Assembly: GCF_963169125.1 (NCBI RefSeq)
Contig: NC_084800.1
Location: forward strand, 55,536,866 to 55,600,865
Source: Humulus lupulus
Taxonomy: Eukaryota > Streptophyta > Magnoliopsida > Rosales > Cannabaceae
Reading direction: 5' to 3'
DNA length: 64,000 nucleotides
In this document: positions 55,946 through 64,000 of the stretch, in pieces
How the letters are laid out: each line of letters starts with the position of its first letter
Position numbering within the stretch: the first letter of the stretch is position 1
Made by a program: the position numbers and the translations under genes
Notes under the pieces: generated by a model
Databases searched by the model: none
Seen by the model: the letters and a program-made list of their open reading frames with translations, nothing else
What the model was told of the DNA's origin: nothing

Positions 55946-58900
55946 ATGGCTGCAAACAATCAGAACACTCCTGAATAAAATTACCCAAGGCGTCCTGGAA
56001 AACAGCCAATGGAGAACCCGGACGCTGATGAAAGGAGTGGGTCCTCCGATTCCCGGGGGCCACCTCCACAACCAAGGGATGAGGACATGTACTATAACCC
56101 TGAACGTTATGTCCCTATTGTGGAATTGGAGAATCGGCAGCTGAAACAGTTGTTGGCAGAAGCCAACAAACGTAACGAGGAGTTGACTAGGATAGCCGTA
56201 GAGGCGCAGGTGGCTCAGCCCCCGCCTCCGCGCGAAGACCAAGTCCCTCCTCCAAGGGACGTGCACGTTCCTCCCCGGAGGCCCCGTGGACGTCCACGAA
56301 AAAATGCTGCCACAAGGAGGCCGGCACAACCTCCAACACTAGCAGAGCCATCCGCCCCTTCTAGGCCTCAGAGGAGTACCCGGGCTCGGGTCCCGCCTAA
56401 TACACCTGCGGAAGCACCTGCAGGAACTGAGAACAACCGAGCTCCTACCGAGGCTCGGACTCAGGTTCCTGGTAGTGCACCGAACGCAACTGGCCCATCT
56501 CGAGCAAATTCTGGGCCCTCTAGGCCGAAGCAAGGACGACAACCACCGTCACCTATACGGTTCCCTCCGTCTCCCATAAGATATCCTTCACCTCCCCGCA
56601 GAAACGCTCAACCTGGTCGAGAACAGGATCAAGGGCGTACAGGGGAAAGACAAGGAAACAAAGAGACGTTCCAGGGGCGGAGAGGCGCGCCATCTGAGAG
56701 GAGTCAGACGTCCCGATCTCGCACTGCGGAGACAAGGCGGCGTAGAAAGGATCCACCACGAAATGACCGATCAATGAGTTTCAGCAGTGATGAGTCCGGA
56801 GAAACTAGGTCCGTCAGTAAACACGACTGGGGTCGTAAAAATACGGGAAATCACAAAAGCCATCCTGACCTGCGAAATCATCTGAATCAGAGCAGGGGGA
56901 AAGGAGATCAGATAAATCCGGATCTAAGGAATCATCTGAATGGGCGTAGAGATCCCCCACGAAGACGCGAGCCTGGGATCGCGATTAATGACTATCAATT
57001 CCAGACACCCCCTAAGGACCCAGTCCAAGAAAGGATTTATCAGCTCGAAAAAGCCTTTAGGCTTTTGAAGAATGAACGAGGGAACGGTCGATACGAGGAC
57101 TCTGATGAGGAGCTCGAGCCGTTTGCTCCCAATATTTCTAACACTCAGTTTCCTCAAGGGTTCCGGATTCCTCACGTCCCAGCGTTTGAAGGAAAAACCG
57201 ACCCATGTAGCCACCTGAGTACATTCAACACTATCATGAGAGCTAGTAACGTGGGCTACGAGCTCAGATGCATGTTGTTTCCAACGTCGTTAGCCGGACT
57301 TGCCAAGAGTTGGTTCGAGAAGTACAAGAGACACTCGATAACCTCATGGGATCAGTTGTCTAGGGACTTCAAGAAGCAGTTCCGGGCTATGATGGGAGTC
57401 AGACCAGAGGCATCCACTTTGACCAACATCCGACAACAGCGGGGCGAAACACTGAAAAGCTATCTAACAAGATTTAATCTTTAGGTCGCCCGAGCTCGAG
57501 ATGTGGATGACAGTGGGCACCTAATGGCTATCCGAGCTGGTGTTTTACCCGGGAGTGCCCTTTGGGATGACATGCAAGGGAAACCGGTGAGGTCGATAAC
57601 CGAGTTTAACAGACGGGCGCAGAGATTTGTCAATGTAGAGGAGGCGAGGTCCACGCTCAAGGCGACCTCGCAGACCGAAACTACAACGATAAACATTAAC
57701 TCCGCCTCAACCTCGGCTGACCCAGGCAGCTCCACAGCCTACCTCGGAGAATCCCTACAAGAGGAAAAAGAGCGAGGGAAATAACCCCGAGGCTGATGGA
57801 GGAAAGAAGAAAAAAGGAGAAAGGTATTTCTCCGTATATAAAGTGCACACCGAGCTCAACGAGTCTCGGGAAAACATATACCTGGCTAATGAAAACCAGG
57901 TCCCCTTCAGGCGTCCGGACCCTATGAGGAATCAAAAGTCCAAGAGGGATTCCAACAAGTATTGTCAGTTTCATAGAGACACCGGACACACAACTGATGA
58001 GTGCCGACAGCTGAAGGACGAGATCGAAGGGTTGATCTCGAGAGGTTATTTCCGGCAGTATGTCAAAAACCAGAATACTGGACAGGCTACTGCCAGCCAG
58101 AGAGTAGCCGCGCTTCCGGCAGCACAGAATAATAACTCCCGATCTCGGGATGAAGACAGGCCTCTGCCGATAGATGGAGAGGACGTAATAACCATCTCGG
58201 GAGGTCCTCATCTCGCAGGAGGGGGCAGAAATGCTCAAAAGCGATATGTGAATGAGTTGAAGACAGGGGACGGGTCTCCTTATGAACCCGAACCAAGGGC
58301 ACCAAAAAGCCAAAGGGTTGAAACTCAGCCTATAACCTTCACCGAGGAGGATGCCTCCCATGTCCAGTTCCCTCATCATGATCCACTTGTCATCACCCTA
58401 CAGCTTGCCAACAAAAGAGTGCGCCGAGTTCTCATAGACAATGGGAGCTCAGTTAACATTCTTTATAAAGCAACACTAGAAAAAATAGGACTCTCCCTTC
58501 GCGACCTGAAGGCTTGTGCAACCACGTTGTACGGCTTTTCTGGAGAAGGAACCGCCTGTATGGGGTCCATCGAACTCCCTGTGACCTTGGGAGACTATCC
58601 AGTCTCGGTGACCAAGATGATGGAGTTCGTGGTAGTAGAGTTACCATCTGCCTACAATGTATTGCTCGGGAGACCCGCCCTGGTCGGGCTGGGGGCAGTT
58701 TCATCTGTAAGGCATCTAGCCCTTAAGTTCCCAACTCCAAGCGGAGTCGGAACATTGAAAGGAGATCAATTGGCAGGAAGGGAGTGCTACAGCATTTCCT
58801 TAAGGGGAAAGAAACAAACGAGCGCGCAAGCACTCGTTGTCATACAGAATAAAGATGGGACAGTTTTAGAAATTGATGAAGAGATCGATCCGAGGATTGA

Positions 58901-59012
58901 GGAGAAGGTTGACCTCCAACCTTTGGAAGAGCTCGAAGAGGTTCAGCTCGAGGAAGCTGACCCCTCAAAGAAAGTGAAGGTCGGGAAACACCTCCAAGAC
59001 GAATCAAAATAG
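55946..59012 (+). pseudogene. Tat2 Gag-protease ORF, three lesions, ending in conserved UAG
   Basis: Start at 55946 (MAANNQNTPE). A TAA at 55976-55978 replaces a Glu codon present in Tat1. The frame is then open to TAG at 57482-57484 (Glu in Tat1), and a one-base shift near 57725 moves it to the frame that ends at 59012. Visible in order: DMYYNPERYVPIVELENRQL, a Pro/Arg-rich basic region (RRPRGRPRKN), the Gag domain (HLSTFNTIMRASNVGYELRC, LAKSWFEKYKRHSITSWDQL), the Cys-His motif CQFHRDTGHTTDEC near 57964, and a protease with LIDNGSSVNILY near 58433 and YNVLLGRPALVGLGA. The DNG in place of DT/SG is usual in this lineage. The frame closes on the TAG at 59010-59012 that Tat1 shares. Confidence 0.88.
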
Positions 59013-59018
59013 CAATTA
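59010..59018 (+). promoter_or_regulatory. Candidate stop-codon readthrough site UAG-CAATTA (Tat2)
   Basis: TCA AAA TAG CAA TTA ATT TGC. The six bases after UAG are exactly those used for readthrough in the tobacco mosaic virus replicase gene. Gag-protease and pol are in the same frame on either side (frame unchanged from 57843 to 60090). Tat1 has TAG-CAACTA at the aligned site, with different neighbouring third-position bases. Confidence 0.75.
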
Positions 59019-62000
59019 ATTTGCTTTCTGAAGAAAAACCAGGATGTCTTCGCGTGGTCACACTCTGACATGGTGGGAATAAGCCCTAATATAGCGAGCC
59101 ACGCATTGAATATAGACAAAAGCTTTCCCCCGAAGCAGCAAAAGCGAAGGCAGCTGGATGAAGACAGAAAGAAAGCACTAAAGGAGGAGGTGGACAGGCT
59201 GAAAGCAAATAATTTCATAAGGGACGCTTTTTACCCGGACTGGGTGGCCAATCCAGTGTTAGTCCCGAAACCCAATGGGACGTGGAGAACGTGCATTGAC
59301 TACTCAGACCTCAACAAGGCCTGCCCGAAAGACTGTTTTCCCCTGCCGAGAATTGACCAGCTCGTAGACGCCACGGCGGGGCATGGTTTGATGTCGTTCA
59401 TGGATGCCTATTCTGGATATAACCAGATTCCCATGCATGCCCCCGACCAAAAGCATACGAGCTTCATCACCGATAAAGGGCTCTACTGCTACAATGTCAT
59501 GCCATTCGGACTCAAGAATGCCGGAGCCACGTACCAGCGGCTCGTAAACATGATGTTCTCAGAGCAAATAGGGAACAACATGGAAGTTTATGTTGATGAC
59601 ATGCTTGTAAAGTATCAACTTAACAAGAACCATGTTGATGACCTCGAAGAGTGCTTTGGCGTGCTCAGAAAATACAACATGAAGTTGAATCCTCAGAAGT
59701 GCACTTTTGGGGTGTCTTCAGGGAAATTTCTGGGTTTCATTGTCAACTCTCGTGGAATCGAGGCTAATCCCGATAAAATAAAGGCCCTGATCGATATGCC
59801 TTCACCTCGGAAGCATAAAGATGTTCAAAGCTTGACTGGCAGGATGGCAGCTCTGAGCAGGTTCATTTCGAAGTCAACGGACCGCGGTCTCCCATTCTTC
59901 AACTTATTGAAAGGAAGTAAGAAGTTCGAATGGACAGATGAGTGCGAACTAGCCTTTCAGGAGCTCAAAAGGCACTTAGCCGAACCACCCATCCTATCGA
60001 AGCCTGAGACGGGAGAAGTACTGTTCCTATACCTCTCAACAACTGAACACGCGATAAGCGCGGTGCTAGTTCGAGAAGAAGAGAGAATACAGAAAACCCG
60101 TCTACTACATCAGTAAAAGATTACTGGGGGTAGAGTCAAGATATCCACTGATGGAGAAGCTCGCCCTCAGCCTAATCCACTCATCTTGCAAGCTCCGCCC
60201 TTACTTTCAAGCGCATCCTATCCATGTACTAACAGATCAACCACTAAGGCAAGTCTTGTCCAAACCAGAGGCGTCTGGTCGACTCCTTAAATGGGCTGTT
60301 GAGCTCGGACAGTTCGAGATCACCTACCATCCGAGAACAACCATTAAGGCACAAGCGTTGGCGGATTTTATAGTGGAGTGCACCGGTACAGCCGACGACG
60401 AGGTAACAACCACGGCCCACGAGCTGTGGAAACTTTACGTCGACGGGTCGTCAAATGAAAATGGAGCGGGGGCAGGAGTTATTCTGATCACTCCTGCAGG
60501 GAGCAAATTTCACTCTGCTTTAAGGTTCGGCTTTAAAGCATCTAATAATGAAGCTGAGTATGAGGCTTTACTTGCGGGACTTCGAATAGCAAAAGAGCTC
60601 AAGGCCAAAGCTATACATTGTTACAGCGACTCCCAGCTCGTGGTAAATCAAATCTTGGGAGACTACCAGGCTCGTGGCACAAAAATGGCAGCTTATCTGG
60701 AGAAGGCAAAATCCGCATTGGAGTTTTTCGAGTTTTATACGATCGAACAGGTTCCCCGAGAACAAAACTCAAATGCAGATGCCTTAGCTCGGCTCGCCAC
60801 TTCCGCCGAAAATGAGGAGCTGAATGTTGTACCCGTAGAACACCTGTCAGCACCCAGCATTACTGAGCCAGACGAGGAAGATGTGTGTATGATCGAGACA
60901 GAGCCGACCTGGATGAGCCCGATCGTTGAGTACCTCGAAAATGGAATTCTTCCAAAAGATCGAAATCAGGCTCGGAAACTAATGTATCAACTTCCTCGTT
61001 ACACCATCCTGGACGGAAGGCTATACAGAAGAGGGTATTCCATGCCATTGCTCAGATGTGTGACTCCCCCCGAGGCAAAGAAGATTATTGAAGAAATTCA
61101 TGATGGGTTCTGCGAAGACCATACCGGGGGGCATAGCCTATCCAAGAAGGTTATACGCCAAGGATATTTCTGGCCAACCATTAAAACGGACTCTTTCGAG
61201 TACGTGAAAAAGTGCGACAAATGCCAGAGATTCGCCACGATACCCCGAGCTCCACCTTCCGAACTGACCATGTTGACATCCCCATGGCCTTTTGCGGTGT
61301 GGGGGATCGACCTCATAGGCTCGCTCCCAACTGGAAAAGGAGGAGTAAAGTATGCTGTGGTCGCGGTCGATTACTTCACAAAATGGACGGAGGCTGAACC
61401 ATTGGCGACCATAACTTCGAAGAAGATCCTAGATTTCGTGATAAAGAACATCGTATGCTGATATGGAGTGCCAAGAAAGATTGTGTCTGACAACGGAACC
61501 CAGTTTGATTGCGACTTATTTACGAACTTTTGTAACAAGAACAGTATAATAAAGAGTTTTTCGTCAGTAGCTCACCCTCAGGCGAATGGTCAGGTCGAAG
61601 CCGTTAATAAAACTCTCAAAAGTTCTTTGAAGAAAAAGTTGGAAGAAGCAAAGGGACGTTGGCCCGAGGAGTTACCCCAAGTCCTTTGGGGATATAGAAC
61701 TACAGCTCGGACATCGACGGGACATACCCTGTTCTCTCTAGCGTACGGCTGCGAGGCAATGCTGCCCATTGAGGTCGAAATTCCAACGATTCGAACTCAG
61801 ATTTACGACCAGAGTTCCAATCATACTCAGCTCGAAGAAACCCTAGACTTGATCGAAGAAAAAAGGGAGGAGGCTCAGCTGAGAAATGCTGCTTACCAGC
61901 AACGAACCACAAGATATTTCAATAAAAGGGTTCGAGATCGAAAGTTCGGAATAGGAGATCTGGTATTGAGACGCGTATTCTTAGCAACTCGAGATCCAGC

Positions 62001-62145
62001 AGTAGGAGTACTCGGGCCAAACTGGGAAGGACCATACCAGATAGAATCAATCATCCGCCCTGGCGTATACAAACTTGCGAGATTAGATGGGAGCCTCCTA
62101 CCACGAGCATGGAATGGCGAACACCTTAGACCTTATTATCAATAG
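59013..62145 (+). pseudogene. Tat2 Pol: RT, RNase H, second RNase H, integrase; two lesions
   Basis: It follows the UAG in frame (QLICFLKKNQDVFAWSHSDM). Reverse transcriptase: CIDYSDLNKACPKDCF, MDAYSGYNQI, catalytic YVDD near 59590, GKFLGFIVNSRGIEANPDK. The native RNase H region (LSTTEHAISAVLVREEE) leads into a one-base insertion near 60093. After this come YPLMEKLALSLIHSS, then the second RNase H domain (WKLYVDGSSNENGAGAG, NNEAEYEALLAGL, CYSDSQLVVNQIL, EQNSNADALARL). Integrase: zinc residues in HTGGHS and CDKCQRF, catalytic Asp in WGIDLIGSL, Asp in SDNGTQFD, Glu in GQVEAVNKTL. TGA at 61459-61461 (CGA to TGA) interrupts between the two Asp residues. The C-terminus has GIGDLVLRRVF and EGPYQIESIIRPG, ending RPYYQ at 62145. 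All catalytic residues I looked for are present. Confidence 0.92.
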
Positions 62146-62339
62146 TATAGGAAAAGTGTTGCCTGTAACCATGATTTTCTATCTATGTTTCTTTGTGTTT
62201 GAATAACATGTCTACTTTGTTCCGCATGTAATTAATTTTTTATTTTTACAATCTCTCTTAAGTTAATAACCTATGGTCACACTCATAGGATATTAAGGGG
62301 GCATCATTGGTATACATACCACCAGCTTAAAAAATAAAA
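62146..62339. other. Tat2 spacer after pol, no gene
   Basis: AT-rich; CACTCATAGGATATTAAGGG near 62280 is shared with Tat1 near 27040, so it is part of the element and not host DNA. Confidence 0.6.
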
Positions 62340-62800
62340 AATAAAACATACTAAGTGTTTGGATATAACCAAATACGCGAGCGTAGATAGTTCGGACTTA
62401 ACCGAGTTATCAAAAACATACTAAGTGTTTGGATATAACCAAATACGCGATACGCGAGCTTAGATAGTTCGGACTTAACCGAGTTATCAAAAACATACTA
62501 AGTGTTTGGATATAACCAAATACGCGAGCGTAGATAGTTCGGACTTAACCGAGTTATCAAAAACGTACAAAGTATTTGGACATAACCAAGTACGCGATCT
62601 TAGATAGTTCGGACATAACCGAATTATCAAAAATATAAAGTATTTGGACATAACCAAGTACGCGATCCTAGATAGTTCGGACATAACCGAACCATCAAAA
62701 ACATAAAGTATTTGGACATGACCAAATACGCGAGCTTAGATAGTTCGGACATAACCGAACCATAAAAAAAAACCTAAAATATTTGGAGTTAACCAGATGT
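62340..62800. repeat. About 70-bp tandem repeat between Tat2 pol and antisense gene
   Basis: AAGT(G/A)TTTGGA-ATAACCAA units start at 62353, 62423, 62500, 62570, 62638 and 62706, with a degenerate one near 62777. Spacing is 70, 77, 70, 68, 68 and about 71; the 77 carries a 7-bp duplication (TACGCGA). Each unit contains TAGATAGTTCGGAC and a second ATAACCGA half, so the unit itself looks like a doubled 35-bp motif. Non-coding. Confidence 0.88.
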
Positions 62801-63346
62801 GCAAACAACAGATTTGGAACAAACCAGCCAAATTATCGATCAATGATAAATGGGAGCTTAGACCTATTGCGAAATATGTCGAAATCGAGGCTGGAATATC
62901 TTAGAAAAATAGTTTCGAACTCATAACCTCGGAGCCAAGATACTGAGGATGAGGAAAAGTGACAGAGATATAACCAAATCATGCATATTACATGCCATAT
63001 AAGTACTTTTCAGTTCATGGTTAAAGTAATGTCCGACCTTGATAAATAACGAGGTTGGAAGCGGATAATTCGAATAAACTATGCATGAATGCATCGAATT
63101 TCGAGCCTAAATCTAAACTATGTTTGTATGAATTAAATAAACATAACTCATCAATGCAAGAAAAATGCAAAATATTTCGAGCCAAGAAATGTAAAGCATA
63201 TAAAGGAAAAATGCAAAATATTTCGAGCCAAGAAATGTAAGGCATATAAAAGTTAAAGAAATTGTGTCAGCCCTGTGGGCACAAATTTAAATAGTTACAA
63301 GAATGAGGGGACGCAGCCCCGATAACTGATCTCTCCGGGATCGGAT
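62801..63346. other. Tat2 spacer before antisense gene end, no gene
   Basis: Includes a 44-bp direct duplication (AATGCAAAATATTTCGAGCC at about 63165 and 63209) and sequence shared with Tat1 27480-27760. It is probably the 3' untranslated region of the antisense gene. Confidence 0.5.
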
Positions 63347-64000
63347 TTAAGGAAGAGGAGTATCCTTGGCCTTCTCAGCATCAATATCACCAGACCCTCC
63401 AGGACGAATAGCATGACTATCCTGCTGGGCCACCTCTCGAGCAGCTGTACTTGCCAAAAGACGGGCATTCCAGCTCAACATATGTGGCTTCGAGAGGACC
63501 CAGGAAGCTGGTATCAAGATCGGCATTGTCGGCCCAAAGTTTGTACATGGCCTGGTCGACCGCTTTCTCCCTCTGCTCCTTAGACTCATTCAGGAGGCGG
63601 GTCTTCTCGCTCTCCGTGAAATCGATGGTGGCAGAATTCTCCTCTTCGAGCTTGGCTTTGGCCTTCTCGAGCTCAGCGTTTGACTTTTCAAGCTCCTCGA
63701 GACGGGTCTTCAATTTTTCAATTTCAGACTTCGAGTCTTTGAGCTCGTCAACCATCTTCAGCTCGAGATCCTTCGACTTTTGGGCCAGAGATAAGCTCGT
63801 TTGCACCTCGTTGGTCAGCTTGTAGTTGAGTTGCGCTGAAACAACAAGGGCCTGAAACACAAAGAATGAATCAGAATTATAATCAGAGACGTAAATACTC
63901 TAAGACATAAATACTCTAAGCAGAATTGAGAAGGCTACCGCGGCGGAGAGTTCGATACTCTTCTCATAAAGAGTGTTGCAGTCCGAGGCCTTGCGCACGA
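63347..64000 (-). pseudogene. Tat2 antisense additional gene, 3' part
   Basis: On the minus strand the visible part is the end of a coiled-coil protein. After an intron at 63852-63938 come ALVVSAQLNYKLTNEVQTS, a heptad-rich Glu/Lys stretch (EIEKLKTRLEELEKSNAELE) and AMYKLWADNADLDTSFLGPL, then a frameshift near 63470 into the Ala-rich tail ending at 63347. It aligns with 27782-28480 of Tat1 throughout. The N-terminal half lies outside the window. No function is known to me. The protein could be structural, since long coiled coils have few catalytic roles, but that is inference. Confidence 0.75.
63852..63938 (-). other. Putative antisense intron in Tat2 additional gene
   Basis: On the minus strand GTAGCCTTCT to TTTGTGTTTCAG, 87 bp, at the same codon as the Tat1 intron at 28342-28416. 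The intron sequences themselves are strongly diverged while the flanking exons are conserved. Confidence 0.7.

Larger units (their letters stand above)
55106..64000 (+). mobile_element. Tat2: Tat-lineage Ty3/gypsy element, continues past the window
   Basis: 5' LTR, primer site, gag-protease, conserved UAG, RT-RNase H-RNase H-integrase, tandem repeats, and the 3' half of the antisense gene, in the same order as Tat1. It is much better preserved: outside the shared UAG I see two stops and one frameshift in gag, and one frameshift and one TGA in pol. It is a different subfamily from Tat1, with a clearly diverged LTR (TGTTATACCC start, 792 bp). The 3' LTR is outside the window, so age cannot be judged. 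Confidence 0.93.

Noticed and set aside
57482..57484. TAG in Tat2 gag as a second readthrough site
   Set aside because: It is followed by GTCGCC, not CARYYA, and Tat1 has a Glu codon there; it is ordinary decay.
61459..61461. TGA in Tat2 integrase as recoding
   Set aside because: Tat1 has CGA at the aligned codon; this is a C-to-T change at a CpG and would cut integrase between catalytic residues.
1..64000. CRISPR arrays, bacterial-type operons, tRNA or rRNA genes
   Set aside because: None seen; the tandem repeats lack spacers, and the tRNA-like matches are retrotransposon primer-binding sites.

Overview
The window is AT-rich nuclear DNA from a flowering plant, most likely a eudicot; I cannot name the species. 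It is built almost entirely of transposable elements, many nested inside one another. Only one convincing host gene is visible: a GH17 endo-1,3-beta-glucosidase at 46411-47670 in two exons. No CRISPR array, bacterial operon or tRNA/rRNA gene was seen.

Layout. 1-1956 is the end of a reverse-oriented Ty3/gypsy (Tekay/Del-like) LTR. 1957-3470 is a second LTR remnant. About 3854-6623 is a short array of a 174-bp satellite, split by a 1.9-kb solo LTR (4409-6353). A Tekay-like element (5' LTR 6624-8968) then interrupts the satellite. Its gag is itself split at 9745 by a complete chromodomain Ty3/gypsy element (9746-15670, 614-bp LTRs, one open 1546-aa polyprotein), and its pol breaks off at about 17282. 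From 17283 to 34300 the host sequence is T-rich, intron-like and internally duplicated. It carries a 28-bp minisatellite, a complete 12.6-kb Tat-lineage element (Tat1, 19847-32449) and a 5'-truncated LINE (32646-33691, 15-bp target-site duplication).

From 34300 to 46000 there are two reverse solo Tekay-like LTRs (35418-38427 and 41701-44075), three short sequences ending in a CACTA-type terminus, decayed exon-like fragments of an unrecognised gene, and AT-rich DNA. The glucanase gene follows, with a MITE-like inverted repeat just upstream. 48695-53188 is a deleted CACTA transposon holding a solo LTR (49359-50153) of the Tat2 subfamily. 55106-64000 is a second Tat-lineage element (Tat2) whose 3' end lies outside the window.

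Most interesting signals. (1) Tat1 and Tat2 have decayed independently, yet both keep one UAG codon at the same place between Gag-protease and reverse transcriptase. In both it is followed in frame by a CARYYA hexamer (CAACTA and CAATTA), the context of known leaky plant-viral stop codons. This suggests Gag-Pol is made by programmed readthrough. (2) Both elements carry, on the strand opposite gag-pol, an additional gene with plausible GT-AG introns. One intron is at the same place in both, which implies an independently transcribed and spliced antisense gene inside the retrotransposon. All coordinates and difference counts were made by eye; clade names rest on domain order and motifs, not on a phylogeny.
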